Position numbers and translations under genes: made by a program. From Autumnicola sp041679265 (lineage in GTDB: Bacteria > Bacteroidota > Bacteroidia > Flavobacteriales > Flavobacteriaceae), in NCBI RefSeq assembly GCF_041679265.1, contig NZ_JBGFSM010000003.1, positions 248,001-312,000 on the forward strand: a stretch of 64,000 nucleotides of DNA, written 5' to 3'. This document shows positions 53,385-62,715 of this stretch, one piece after another (position 1 is the first letter of the stretch; each line of letters starts with the position of its first letter). The notes below the pieces were generated by a model. It did not search any database. It was not told where the DNA came from and saw only the letters and a program-made list of their open reading frames with translations.

Positions 53385-53424
53385 CATAACCCGGAGGTCC
53401 CGAGTTCAAATCTCGGTCTCGCTA
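53385..53424 (+). tRNA. 3' half of a tRNA with CAT anticodon (att site, not a full tRNA)
   Basis: Starting from the anticodon CAT: an anticodon-stem strand CCCGG, variable AGGTC, T-arm CCGAG-TTCAAAT-CTCGG and acceptor strand TCTCGCT plus A. The bases before it cannot complete the anticodon stem, D-arm or acceptor stem, so this is a duplicated 3' half as left by integration into a tRNA gene. Met is likeliest from CAT; Ile-type CAT tRNAs are possible. Confidence 0.75.
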
Positions 53425-53436
53425 CAGGTAAATTAG

Positions 53437-53468
53437 GGCTTTCAGGAAACTGGAAGCCTTTTGTTTTG
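53437..53468 (+). terminator. Terminator originally downstream of the tRNA gene
   Basis: GGCTTTCAG-GAAA-CTGGAAGCC: a 9-bp stem (one G-T pair) with a GAAA loop, followed by TTTTGTTTTG. Placed 12 bp after the tRNA 3' end, where the intact tRNA's terminator would have been. Confidence 0.75.
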
Positions 53469-53646
53469 TTCGTCGTAGTACAGAATTTATTTTATGTAAT
53501 GGTAAATACCTGGCAGTGCTCTTAAAAGCAATTTTAAAGCGGAAAGAGCAAGGGCATAATAAAGAATATTGTTAAAATATTAAATTAGACTTTTTTACTA
53601 AATCAAAAAAGCCAATAGCAAAGACACGCTTCATTGCGCAAAAGAC

Positions 53647-54204
53647 ATGAAAAAATTACTGGGAATAACCTCTCTTCTGCTTCTATCAATAAACATATAT
53701 GCTCAAGGTTCTTTTGGAATAACAGGTGGTATACATGCTTCAGCTTTATCAAGAGGATTTTTAAAGAGTACAGGCTTTCATAGTAATTCATTTACCTTTC
53801 ATTTTGGAGGAGTCTATGAAAAACGAATTAGTCCTAAAATAGCTTTTCGACCAAAGCTTATGTATTCCCAGCAGGGAGATTTAGAAGATTATGCAGACAA
53901 TATACAATACGAAACTAAATATTTGAATGCCGCATTAAGCTTTAAATTTTTCAGTAGTCCGTATCTTTTTGCTGGTTTACAAATAGGATATTTATTAGAT
54001 ACCAGGAAAAATTCTGATGACTACGGAGAGTTAAGAAAATTAGATTATGGAGCTCTCCTGGGCTTTGGATATGATATAAATCCTTTCTTTGTGGAATTAA
54101 TTGCTTACCAGGGAATTAATAATTTATTGGAAGTAAATATGCAAGGACAAAAATTTCAGGTAACAAATACAACTTTGGGATTAAGTATTGGGTATTTTTT
54201 CTAG
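53647..54204 (+). CDS. Outer-membrane beta-barrel protein
   Basis: 185 residues with a signal peptide (LLGITSLLLLSINIYAQ) and alternating beta-strand pattern: GSFGITGGIHASALSRGF, FHFGGVYEKRISPKIAFRPK, ending TLGLSIGYFF with the terminal aromatic of outer-membrane barrels. It fits the small PorT/OmpA-barrel-like family common in Bacteroidota. The first chromosomal gene right of the att site. Function unknown. Confidence 0.75.
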   Translation: MKKLLGITSLLLLSINIYAQGSFGITGGIHASALSRGFLKSTGFHSNSFTFHFGGVYEKRISPKIAFRPKLMYSQQGDLEDYADNIQYETKYLNAALSFKFFSSPYLFAGLQIGYLLDTRKNSDDYGELRKLDYGALLGFGYDINPFFVELIAYQGINNLLEVNMQGQKFQVTNTTLGLSIGYFF

Positions 54205-54917
54205 AAACTGCTCAACAAAGATCTAGAAATTACAACTAGCTCTTGGAACTGCTTGCCCGGTGTTATGTAGCCATAGTAGCAAGTCTTGCTGCTAATCTAT
54301 TTAAATGCGGAAATGTCTTTTATTCTACCATTTATTGCCTTTCCTGTAATGCTAACCACAGCTTAAGGGAATTTCAAATTCCAGCTATCAGGGTTAATAA
54401 GACTTTCTCAAATTTAGCAATAAACTACCTTTGACAATAGTATTTAACGCCCACAGAATAGCAGAAATTAGCAGAACAGGCTTCAAAAATAATGCAGTAG
54501 GAAAATTTCTGCGCAAAATATAGTGTTGAGTAGATTTTCTAGCGGTGGAAATATAGCTTTACTCCTTTGTAATTATCTCAGCAAAACCTAAAATAAACTA
54601 TAGCCCAGAGCTATTATTTTATGGATCCTCCCGTAGAACTTTTTGGCTTTATAAGGCCTCCGAAAAAAAATTAAGGCTGAAATTTCAGAATCATCCGTCC
54701 AAGAATCGGCTTTTATAAAAGAAACTGGATAAGGAAATAGGGGAACCCTTAAACGGAAAATGCAATTATGCATCTTTATCTACTTACATTTATAGCATTC
54801 CTAAAAAATATTATAGGCGGGAATACCTCCTAAGGCTCTATTACACTAATGAATAAATTTATAATACCATCTTCCCGTTTCTGGGCGAATTAACTACATT
54901 AGCTTTAAAATTAGAAC
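54205..54917. other. Gene-free stretch of about 700 bp
   Basis: Only short, unconvincing frames occur on either strand. A small inverted repeat TTCTAGA/TCTAGAA (54199-54205 and 54222-54228) at the left end could stop the barrel-protein transcript. No RNA gene, repeat family or protein fragment was recognised. Confidence 0.6.
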
Positions 54918-55469
54918 ATGAAAAAGCTACTATTATTCTGCCTTATTACTTTCAGTTGGTTATTGCAGGCACAAAACAATAAGATTATGGATCATACCAT
55001 TTACCAGTTTAAAGTTAAAGACATTCAGGGAAAAGATTTTGATCTAAGTACCCTTAGAGGTAAAAAAGTAATGATTGTAAATACTGCCAGCAAATGCGGT
55101 TTTACCCCGCAATACAAACAATTGCAGGAGCTTTATAGTTTATATAAGGAAAAAGATTTTGTTATCATTGGTTTTCCAGCCAACAATTTTGCCGGACAGG
55201 AACCTGGCAGCGATAAAGAAATAGCTGCTTTTTGTGAGGCTAATTATGGAGTAGACTTTCCTATGATGAGCAAAATTTCAGTTAAAGGAGCTGATATGCA
55301 TCCACTATACCATTTCTTAACAGAAAAATCTAAGAATAATTACAAAGATTCTGAAGTGCAGTGGAATTTTCAAAAATATCTTATTGATGAGGAGGGACGC
55401 GTTGCCAGGGTGATAGATTCCAAAACCTTACCTACAGATAAAAGTATAATAGACTGGATAGAGAATTAA
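54918..55469 (+). CDS. Secreted glutathione peroxidase-family protein (thioredoxin-type)
   Basis: 183 residues with a signal peptide (1-18, LITFSWLLQAQ). Seen: NTASKCGFTPQYKQLQELY with peroxidatic Cys near residue 59, IIGFPANNFAGQEPGSDKEI (Gln), and VQWNFQKYLID (Trp-Asn), completing the catalytic set. Known: reduces peroxides; bacterial Cys forms usually take electrons from thioredoxin. The export signal is uncommon for the family. Confidence 0.92.
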   Translation: MKKLLLFCLITFSWLLQAQNNKIMDHTIYQFKVKDIQGKDFDLSTLRGKKVMIVNTASKCGFTPQYKQLQELYSLYKEKDFVIIGFPANNFAGQEPGSDKEIAAFCEANYGVDFPMMSKISVKGADMHPLYHFLTEKSKNNYKDSEVQWNFQKYLIDEEGRVARVIDSKTLPTDKSIIDWIEN

Positions 55470-55629
55470 TGCGCTTTGCTTTTAAAGAAATAGAGAACTA
55501 TAAATGCTCAGGGGCTGTCCTGTATGGAATAACATATACAAGCCATCTGCCATTGCTGAAGTTAATGTCTAGCATTTCGTAAACCGCTTTTTTTTACTAT
55601 TTTAGAAGAATACCATAACCAATCCCATT

Positions 55630-56820
55630 ATGATTCCCAGCGCTAAAGACCATCTTCTCAAAGATGTTGATAATATCAATCAAATACCTATAATTCCTTC
55701 TTTACTGGATGTGATTTGCAAAACTACAGGAATGGGGTTTGCAGCTATTGCCAGGGTTACCGAAGACAGGTGGATTACCTGTAGCTCAAAAGATAATATC
55801 TCCTTTGGATTGAAGCCCGGGGATGAACTTAAGGTGGAAAGCACGATATGTCATGAAATACGGGAGAGCAAAAAACCCGTTATTATAGATCATGTGGCTG
55901 AGGATAAATTGTATTGCAGGCACCCTACTCCTGCTCTTTACGGGTTCCAAAGCTACATCTCCATTCCCATTTTCAGGAAAGATAAAAGTTTCTTCGGCAC
56001 TTTATGTGCCATAGACACTAAACCTGCAAAGGTAAGCTCTCCTGAAATAGTTGAAATGTTCAGGTTGTTTGCAGAACTAATCTCCTTTCATCTTAATACC
56101 CTGGAAGAGTACAGAATCACCTCTGCAGAATTGCTCCTGGAAAGGGAAATTGCAGAAGTGCGTGAAAAGTTTATCGCTATTCTTGGCCATGATCTCAAAA
56201 ATCCACTGGGAACTATTAGAATGTGTTCTGATATGCTCCTGCTCTTGGCCCAGGAAGAAAAAACCAGCAAATATGCCGGGACTATAAAATCTACCACCTT
56301 CCGTATGGAAGCTCTGATTGAAAACCTGTTGGATTTTGCCCGCGGGCATCTGGGAGAAGGCATTAAACTTCAGAAGAAAAAAGATAAAGAATCACTGCGG
56401 AAAGTCCTGGAGCAGGTACTAAAAGAGATTAAAGCAATGGCTCCCGAAGCGACTATTAATACAGTTATTAATCTGGAAAAAGCAGTAGATTGTGATGAAT
56501 CCAGGGTGGCTCAGCTTTTTTCAAATTTATTGGGAAATGCCGTTACACATGGAGATAAAGAAGAGCCTATAGAAGTAGAAGCTATTTGTGTAAACGGGGA
56601 ATTTAAAATCTCGGTAACCAACTCTGCAGAACCTATTCCCAACGAAGTCATGAAACATCTGTTCCAGCCATTTTACAGAGCAGATGTAAAGGAAGGGCAC
56701 CAGGGGCTTGGGCTTGGTTTATATATTTCTTCAGAAATAGCTAAAGCGCATGACGGGGAACTTACGGTAACTTCTAATGAAGATAAAACCTGTTTTACAT
56801 TTTCTATGCCAGGAAGTTAG
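55630..56820 (+). CDS. GAF-domain sensor histidine kinase
   Basis: 396 residues, no membrane segment. N-terminal GAF domain (about 20-160, with KPGDELKVESTICHEIRESK), then H-box FIAILGHDLKNPLGTIRM (His near 187), N-box NLLGNAVTHGDKEEP and G-box QGLGLGLYISSEIAKAHDG. Known: phosphorylates itself and passes the phosphate to a response regulator; the GAF part senses a small molecule, light or redox. No partner regulator is adjacent; it is an orphan kinase. Confidence 0.92.
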   Translation: MIPSAKDHLLKDVDNINQIPIIPSLLDVICKTTGMGFAAIARVTEDRWITCSSKDNISFGLKPGDELKVESTICHEIRESKKPVIIDHVAEDKLYCRHPTPALYGFQSYISIPIFRKDKSFFGTLCAIDTKPAKVSSPEIVEMFRLFAELISFHLNTLEEYRITSAELLLEREIAEVREKFIAILGHDLKNPLGTIRMCSDMLLLLAQEEKTSKYAGTIKSTTFRMEALIENLLDFARGHLGEGIKLQKKKDKESLRKVLEQVLKEIKAMAPEATINTVINLEKAVDCDESRVAQLFSNLLGNAVTHGDKEEPIEVEAICVNGEFKISVTNSAEPIPNEVMKHLFQPFYRADVKEGHQGLGLGLYISSEIAKAHDGELTVTSNEDKTCFTFSMPGS

Positions 56821-56823
56821 CTT

Positions 56824-57393
56824 TTAATCCCCAGCTTCCTTATCTGGAATTTCTGCATCCCTGTTCACATAGGCCGATACAGACCTAATCACATTATTGG
56901 CAATAGAATTGATTTGATCCTGGCTTTTCTGATTAAATTCTCTTGTTTCGCCATCACTGTCAAAAAAGGACCATTGCCCGGGAGCGGCCACAAAAGCAAA
57001 ACTTGGAGCATTTGGACTGCTCACCTCTACCAAACCAACATCATATCTTATATTCTCGTTTTTAAACCTGAATGCCACATCCATCATTACATCCCATTGG
57101 TAAACCTCTCCGTTATCCTTTAATGCAATTCCCTGAGGAACAAACATCCTGAATTCCAGATATTGATTCGCAATATTGCGGGTAATTGCCTCTTCATAAT
57201 TATCTATGGTAAATTTTGCCCACATGATTACAGACTGATATAATTCATCATCTGTCTTTTCAGGATATTCCCGAATGACTGATTGTGTAAAACCCTCCGG
57301 GGTAACGGTAAAATGATCTGCAGTATTAGTGTTTTGCGCAAATATTGCGAATGGAACCGTTAGAAGCAGCACCAGTAGTATTCGAAATTTCAT
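56824..57393 (-). CDS. Secreted protein of unknown function, DUF4468-like
   Basis: 189 residues with a signal peptide (LLVLLLTVPFAIFAQ). The segment EYPEKTDDELYQSVIMWAKF and a following region of alternating strands recall DUF4468 (TBP-like fold), but the match is weak. No catalytic residues stand out. Convergent with the histidine kinase (3-bp gap). Probably periplasmic. Confidence 0.5.
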   Translation of the reverse strand: MKFRILLVLLLTVPFAIFAQNTNTADHFTVTPEGFTQSVIREYPEKTDDELYQSVIMWAKFTIDNYEEAITRNIANQYLEFRMFVPQGIALKDNGEVYQWDVMMDVAFRFKNENIRYDVGLVEVSSPNAPSFAFVAAPGQWSFFDSDGETREFNQKSQDQINSIANNVIRSVSAYVNRDAEIPDKEAGD

Positions 57394-57563
57394 AATAATT
57401 ACTTTTTATTCCTTTTCAAGATAAGAAAAATGCTACAGGAATATTTTAAGAATATCCCAAGAAAATCACTGAAAATATAGTGGCAGGTTAAAAAAATCCT
57501 AATTTCTACCTGAAGATTTGCAATGGAAGCTACTATGCGTAATTTCAGAAAAAAGAAAGCTTT

Positions 57564-58520
57564 ATGAAATATACAAAATTAGGAAACACCTCACTGGAAA
57601 CAGCCCCCGTGGTTTTTGGAGGAAATGTTTTTGGCTGGACCCTCAATGAGAAAAAATCTTTTAAAATGCTGGATGAGCTTTATGAAAAAGGTTTTACCAC
57701 TATAGATACGGCCGATGTTTACTCCAGATGGGCTCCTGGGAATTCCGGCGGGGAATCTGAAATAATTATTGGAAAATGGATGAAAGAACGCGGAATACGG
57801 GATCAAATAACCCTGGCCACAAAAGTGGGCTCAAGTATGGAACAAAATATGCCTAAAGATATCTCACGTGATCATATTTTAAAGGCTTCTGAAGATTCTT
57901 TAAAACGTTTACAAACAGATTATATAGATCTTTACTATACCCATTGGGATGATGACAAAACCCCGGTGGAGGAAACCCTTTCTACTTATCAGCAATTAAT
58001 AAAAGAAGGAAAAGTAAGGTATATTGGAGCATCAAACTTATCTCCGGAAAGGTTAAAGGCTTCCCTTGAGGCTGCTAAGAAAGAAAATCTGCCAAAATAT
58101 GAAGTTTTTCAACCGGAATATAACCTGGTTTCCCGAAGAAAGTTTGAAGAAAACATAAAAGATATTTGCGAGGAAAATGGCTTATCTGTATTAAGTTATT
58201 TTTCCCTTGCCAGTGGCTTCCTTACCGGCAAATATCAGCAGGTGGAAGATGTAAAAGGCAGCAGCAGAGAGATGTTTTTAAAGGAATATTTTGATGAAGG
58301 CGGCAAAAAGGTTTTGGATGCCATCTGGGAAACTGCTAATGAACATATGGTCTCTGAAGCTGCTATTTCCCTTGCATGGATTATGCAAAGGCCGGGTATA
58401 ACAGCGCCTATTGCCAGCGCTACAAAAAAAGCGCATTTAAAGTCTTTTTTTGAAGCCATAGATATAGAACTTACCAAAGATCAAATGAAGCGCCTCAATG
58501 AGTTAAGTTCCTGGAAATAA
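57564..58520 (+). CDS. Aldo/keto reductase
   Basis: 318 residues, a TIM barrel. Seen: TIDTADVYSRWAPGNSGGES (Asp and Tyr of the catalytic tetrad), LATKVGSS (Lys) and DLYYTHWDDDKTPVEET (His), plus the NADPH site IASATKKAHLKS at the C-terminus. Known: reduces aldehydes and ketones with NADPH; this subgroup (NSGGESE) is close to YajO/YghZ-type enzymes. Substrate unknown. Convergent with hisS. Confidence 0.92.
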   Translation: MKYTKLGNTSLETAPVVFGGNVFGWTLNEKKSFKMLDELYEKGFTTIDTADVYSRWAPGNSGGESEIIIGKWMKERGIRDQITLATKVGSSMEQNMPKDISRDHILKASEDSLKRLQTDYIDLYYTHWDDDKTPVEETLSTYQQLIKEGKVRYIGASNLSPERLKASLEAAKKENLPKYEVFQPEYNLVSRRKFEENIKDICEENGLSVLSYFSLASGFLTGKYQQVEDVKGSSREMFLKEYFDEGGKKVLDAIWETANEHMVSEAAISLAWIMQRPGITAPIASATKKAHLKSFFEAIDIELTKDQMKRLNELSSWK

Positions 58521-58537
58521 GGTATATAAAATATCCT

Positions 58538-59908
58538 TCAATTTAGTTTATTTAAAAGTTCATCCGGCGAGACAGAAAATTGTTCGCCGGATTTCATGTT
58601 TTTAAGGGTAAACTTCTGCTGCTTCATTTCTTCTTCCCCGGCCAGTACTACAAAAGGTATCTTCCGTTTATTAGCGTGATTCATTTGCTTTTTCATTTTA
58701 CTACTTTCAGGATAAAGCTCTGCGGTAATATTGTTCCGCCTAAGGTTCTGCACTGCTTTTAAAGCATAAAGAGCTTCCTTATCGCCAAAATTGATAAAAA
58801 GCACCTTAGTATTTTCAGTAACCGTAAGGGGAAATAAATCCAGCTCTTCCAGCACCAGGAAAATACGATCAAGGCCGAAGGATATTCCCACACCGCTCAT
58901 ATTTTTTAGTCCAAAAATCCCGGTGAGGTCATCATATCGTCCTCCGCCTCCAATGGATCCCAGGTTAACTTCTTCAGGTGCCGAAACTTCAAAAATAGCT
59001 CCTGTATAGTAATTAAGTCCTCTCGCAAGGGTTACATCCAGGTCTAATTTTGCAGCCTGCAAAGGCATTTGGGCAATAGCCTTCTGTATAAATTCAAGTT
59101 CTTCAATTCCCTTCTGCCCTGTTTTGGAATTTTCCAGGATGTTTTTCAATCCTGCTACTTTCTCCGCAAAATTTCCATTTAAACTGAAGATTGGCCCAAT
59201 TTTCTCAATTGCTTCAGGAGAAATCCCTTTTTCCTTCATTTCCTTTTTAACACCCTCCTCCCCTATTTTATCGAGTTTATCCAGGGCAACTGTAAAATCT
59301 ATCAGCTTATCCTGTTCGCCTATAACTTCGGCAAATCCGGAAAGAATTTTCCTGTTATTGATTTTAATGGTAATTCCTGGGAGGTTTAAGGCATTGAACA
59401 CCTCGTCATAAAGTTGTATAAATTCCACTTCCTGCCATAAACTTTCGCTGCCCACCACATCTGCATCGCATTGGTAGAATTCTCTAAACCTACCTTTTTG
59501 TGGACGGTCTGCCCGCCATACCGGCTGGATTTGGTACCGCTTAAATGGGAATTCTATTTCATTTTGGTGTTGGACCACATAACGCGCAAAAGGTACGGTT
59601 AGATCGTAACGCAGGGCTTTTTCACTAATAGAAGAGGTAATTTTAACACTATCCCTTTTTTCATAGGCTTTTGGATCTGCTTTCCGCAGAAAATCCCCGG
59701 AATTTAATATTTTAAAAATCAGCCTGTCGCCTTCTTCCCCATACTTGCCCATTAGCGTTTCATAATTCTCAAAGCTTGGCGTTTCAATAGGTTGAAATCC
59801 AAATTTTTTGAACTGCTGCTGAATTTTTTCAAAAATATAATTTCTCTTTGCCACCTCTGCCGGTGAAAAATCTCTTGTCCCTTTTGGAATAGATGGTTTT
59901 TGTGCCAT
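58538..59908 (-). CDS. hisS: Histidyl-tRNA synthetase
   Basis: 456 residues. Class II synthetase: motif 1 GTRDFSPAEVAKRNYIFEKI, motif 2 QPVWRADRPQKGRFREFYQ, the His-binding LARGLNYYTGAIFE and motif 3 GVGISFGLDRIFLVLEEL; anticodon domain from about 365. Known: charges tRNA-His in the cytoplasm. The last codons include a perfect 9-bp inverted repeat (ATCCGGCGA, 58562-58570; TCGCCGGAT, 58584-58592). Normal chromosomal gene. Confidence 0.96.
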   Translation of the reverse strand: MAQKPSIPKGTRDFSPAEVAKRNYIFEKIQQQFKKFGFQPIETPSFENYETLMGKYGEEGDRLIFKILNSGDFLRKADPKAYEKRDSVKITSSISEKALRYDLTVPFARYVVQHQNEIEFPFKRYQIQPVWRADRPQKGRFREFYQCDADVVGSESLWQEVEFIQLYDEVFNALNLPGITIKINNRKILSGFAEVIGEQDKLIDFTVALDKLDKIGEEGVKKEMKEKGISPEAIEKIGPIFSLNGNFAEKVAGLKNILENSKTGQKGIEELEFIQKAIAQMPLQAAKLDLDVTLARGLNYYTGAIFEVSAPEEVNLGSIGGGGRYDDLTGIFGLKNMSGVGISFGLDRIFLVLEELDLFPLTVTENTKVLFINFGDKEALYALKAVQNLRRNNITAELYPESSKMKKQMNHANKRKIPFVVLAGEEEMKQQKFTLKNMKSGEQFSVSPDELLNKLN

Positions 59909-60068
59909 ATTTATTGTGACGGCCAGGGCCGGAATTTTTATATATTTAGATGCTTTTTAGTCGGAAGTGCAAATATCTTAAATTTTAAGCGAACCCAAAC
60001 AAATTTCAGTTTTTAAGTAACATATCCTCCTGTTGTGAGTCTAACTTATAAGCCTGTAAAAATTCTTT

Positions 60069-61316
60069 ATGTTCTCACTGCTAAAAGAAAATATTAGAAT
60101 TGCACTGACTTCTATTAGAAGCCAGTCCCTTAGAACAATTCTCACCGTTCTCATTATTGCTATTGGAATCACCGCTCTAGTAGGCATCCTTAGTGCAGTG
60201 GCGGCACTGGAGAATACCATTGGTAATAATTTCGCCTCCATGGGCGCTAACACTTTTAATATCCAGCAATATGACCTTAGTTTCCAAAGGCAGGGCGGTG
60301 GAGAAAGAGAAAAAATTAATCCCGTGATTACCTTTAGGGAGGTAAAAGAATTTGAAGAAAACTATAGTTATCCCTTTACGCAAACCGCAATTTCCTTTAC
60401 GGGTACCAGCGGTGCTGAAGTTAAATTTGAAAATGAAAAAACAGATCCTGAAGTGGCGGTATTGGGAGCCAATCAAAATTATCTTTCCAATGCTGGGTTA
60501 GAGATTGAAGATGGACGAGATTTTAATATTTTTGATATTCAGAATAATAATAATGTGGCCATCTTGGGATCTGATTTTGCCAAACCAGAAGGCCTCTTTA
60601 AAGGACAAAACCCGGTGGGCAAGACCATAAGTATTCGTGGTGCTAAATTTACAGTAATAGGAGTTTTAGAATCTAAAGGTTCAACCTTTGGCAATAACCA
60701 GGATTTACGGATACTTATTCCTATACAGCAGGCAAGATCTATTTTTACACAACCCAGGATAAATTATGATCTAAGCGTAAAAGTAGACGATAAGAATTAC
60801 CTGAAAGGCGCTCAGGATGAGGCAATTATTACCTTTAGAAATGTAAGGGGCCTGAATCCTATGGAAGAAAACAATTTTGGCCTGCAGCGCAGTGATGATT
60901 TAATTAATCGTATCCTTTCTATTACAGAATACCTGAATATTGCTGCCTGGATCATCTCTATTATCACGATTTTTGGCTCCTCTATTGCCCTGATGAACAT
61001 TATGCTGGTAAGTGTTACCGAAAGGACCAGGGAAATAGGAGTTCGCAAAGCTTTAGGAGCTAAAAAAGGGACTATTGCAGGGCAATTTTTTATTGAAACG
61101 CTTTTAATAGGACAGCTTGGAGGATTATTAGGAATCCTGTTGGGGATCCTTATTGGATACGCAGTGGCAAAATTTGCAGATTTCGATTTTACAACTCCCT
61201 GGGTAGCGATTATCTGGGCAACAGCAATCACCATTGTAGTAGCTATTCTTGCTGGAAGCTTTCCCGCAGTTAAAGCCGCAAAACAGGATCCTATAGAATC
61301 CCTGCGCTACGAATAA
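60069..61316 (+). CDS. MacB-like ABC transporter permease (FtsX superfamily)
   Basis: 415 residues: N-terminal helix (TILTVLIIAIGITALVGIL), a periplasmic MacB_PCD domain (about 50-240, with VAVLGANQNYLSNAGLEIED) and three C-terminal helices: IISIITIFGSSIALMNIMLV, GGLLGILLGILIGYAV and IIWATAITIVVAILAGSF, ending PIESLRYE. Known: forms a dimer with an ATPase (not adjacent) to export or extract periplasmic substrates such as lipoproteins or peptides. No ATPase or adaptor gene is next to it. Confidence 0.9.
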   Translation: MFSLLKENIRIALTSIRSQSLRTILTVLIIAIGITALVGILSAVAALENTIGNNFASMGANTFNIQQYDLSFQRQGGGEREKINPVITFREVKEFEENYSYPFTQTAISFTGTSGAEVKFENEKTDPEVAVLGANQNYLSNAGLEIEDGRDFNIFDIQNNNNVAILGSDFAKPEGLFKGQNPVGKTISIRGAKFTVIGVLESKGSTFGNNQDLRILIPIQQARSIFTQPRINYDLSVKVDDKNYLKGAQDEAIITFRNVRGLNPMEENNFGLQRSDDLINRILSITEYLNIAAWIISIITIFGSSIALMNIMLVSVTERTREIGVRKALGAKKGTIAGQFFIETLLIGQLGGLLGILLGILIGYAVAKFADFDFTTPWVAIIWATAITIVVAILAGSFPAVKAAKQDPIESLRYE

Positions 61317-61709
61317 TCAATTGAAAATAAACCAGTTTGAAGATGTGAAAATGTTGAGATGAGTTACTAGTAGTGTCCGGTTAAAGACCAAATATCGCTT
61401 CGCTGCAAGAAACAAAAATTAATATTTTATCGTACCAGACTGGTGATCGGCTCAACTTTTCAGTTGCTCATTCTGAAATTAAATCAGTGCAAAGCATATC
61501 AACCAAGCCTTAAAAGACCGCAATAGTTTTATATGGTTGTATCCATGGGACTTTAAAAATTTATGTAAAAGTTTTACCGTACAACAATGAATTAATATGA
61601 AGGTTTGAAAATGTAGAAATTGATTAATCTGAAAATAGACCGATTTGAAGCCAATCCCCTTAAATCATTTCTACATTGATATTAATCTATTTTTAAATTG
61701 CCAAATTGA
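61317..61709. other. Gene-free stretch of about 390 bp
   Basis: No supported frame on either strand. A motif GTGTCCGGTTAA at 61375-61386 recalls insertion-sequence ends of Bacteroidota, but no partner repeat or transposase remnant was found. Confidence 0.5.
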
Positions 61710-62189
61710 CTACTCCTGCACCACATCTTCAAAATATCTATAAAGTTCTCCTTTGGTAATATTAGCTCCCTGCCGGATTAACGTAAAGATATCTTTATTC
61801 CTGTCGTCACTCATTGCTTTTGTAGATGTATAGATATTCACGGCATCATCCATAAGATTGTTGCGCAACCAGCTATAGCCGGTTTTGGAAGTAATGTCTA
61901 TTTCCTGGCTATCCACTTTTACCGCAATAAGATTAATGCTTACCCCTGTAATATGGAACAGGAACATCTGGTTAGGAGAAAAATGCTCCAGGTATTCTAC
62001 TTTATTAAGCACTCCTTCCCAGATTAGATCGCTAAAAATATCCAGCTCTTTCTCGGCAACTTCAGGTTTTGTGCTCTTAATTTCCTTCCACTCTTCTGCA
62101 GTAATAGATTGAGTGGCCAGAAAATTTATAAATTCCTGATGCATCTCCTCAAATTGTTCTTTGGTTAACCTGCTATACTTCATAGTCAA
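61710..62189 (-). CDS. Uncharacterised flavobacterial protein (DUF6495-like)
   Basis: 159 residues, no signal or membrane segment, acidic. MKYSRLTKEQFEEMHQEFIN begins a helical domain; a strand-rich middle (FLFHITGVSINLIAVKVDSQ) follows. It is found beside ribosomal protein L9 in flavobacteria, as here; DUF6495 is the family I associate with that place. Separated from rplI by a terminator, so transcribed on its own. Function unknown. Confidence 0.6.
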   Translation of the reverse strand: MTMKYSRLTKEQFEEMHQEFINFLATQSITAEEWKEIKSTKPEVAEKELDIFSDLIWEGVLNKVEYLEHFSPNQMFLFHITGVSINLIAVKVDSQEIDITSKTGYSWLRNNLMDDAVNIYTSTKAMSDDRNKDIFTLIRQGANITKGELYRYFEDVVQE

Positions 62190-62198
62190 AACTATTAA

Positions 62199-62232
62199 AA
62201 AAGAAAAGCCTACTCAATTAAGAGCAGGCTTT
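62199..62232 (-). terminator. Terminator of the rpsF-rpsR-rplI operon
   Basis: AAAGCCTACTC-AATTAA-GAGCAGGCTTT, an 11-bp stem with one mismatch; on the minus strand followed by TTTTCTTTTTT. It lies 20 bp below the rplI stop. Confidence 0.85.
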
Positions 62233-62251
62233 ACAATAAATTAAAAACAAA

Positions 62252-62701
62252 TTAAGCTTCGCCTACCACATCAAAGGTAAAGTTAGAAACCACTTCCCTG
62301 TGAAAACGCAAAGTTGCTTCGTATTGCCCAAGACGCTTAATGTTTCCACCAGCGATGCTAATATATTTTTTATCTATTTCCACACCTTTTTTAGAAAGTG
62401 CTTCAGCCAAATCTGCATCTGTAATAGAACCGAATAATTTATCTCCGGCACCTGCTTTAGCAGTAAGCTTTATTTTAATATCATTTAATTTGGCAGCCTG
62501 TTTTTTGGCTTCGTCAATATTCTTTTGCTCTTTATAGGCACGCTGCTTTAAAGTCTCGGCCAACACTTTTTTAGTTGAAGGAGTAGCAAGTTCAGCATAA
62601 CCTTTGGGAATTAAAAAATTCCTGCCGTACCCATTTTTAACGTTTACAACATCGTCTTTAAAACCTAAGTTATCTACGTCTCTTTTTAGTATCAATTCCA
62701 T
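62252..62701 (-). CDS. rplI: Ribosomal protein bL9
   Basis: 149 residues: MELILKRDVDNLGFKDDVVN and NGYGRNFLIPKGYAELAT are the N-terminal rRNA-binding signature; a long connecting helix (QRAYKEQKNIDEAKKQA) leads to the C-terminal domain with GVEIDKKYI. Part of the 50S subunit near the L1 stalk. Last gene of the operon, 14 bp below rpsR. Confidence 0.97.
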   Translation of the reverse strand: MELILKRDVDNLGFKDDVVNVKNGYGRNFLIPKGYAELATPSTKKVLAETLKQRAYKEQKNIDEAKKQAAKLNDIKIKLTAKAGAGDKLFGSITDADLAEALSKKGVEIDKKYISIAGGNIKRLGQYEATLRFHREVVSNFTFDVVGEA

Positions 62702-62715
62702 AATTGCCTAATTTT

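Noticed and set aside
53385..53424. A complete tRNA gene
   Set aside because: The acceptor 5' strand, D-arm and 5' anticodon stem cannot be found before the CAT.
54243..54773. Two frames of about 60 codons as small genes
   Set aside because: No family pattern, signal peptide or membrane helix, and no operon context.
58562..58592. ATCCGGCGA/TCGCCGGAT inverted repeat as a terminator of hisS
   Set aside because: It lies inside the coding sequence and no T-tract follows on the minus strand.
61375..61386. GTGTCCGGTTAA as an insertion-sequence end
   Set aside because: No second inverted copy, target duplication or transposase fragment could be found nearby.
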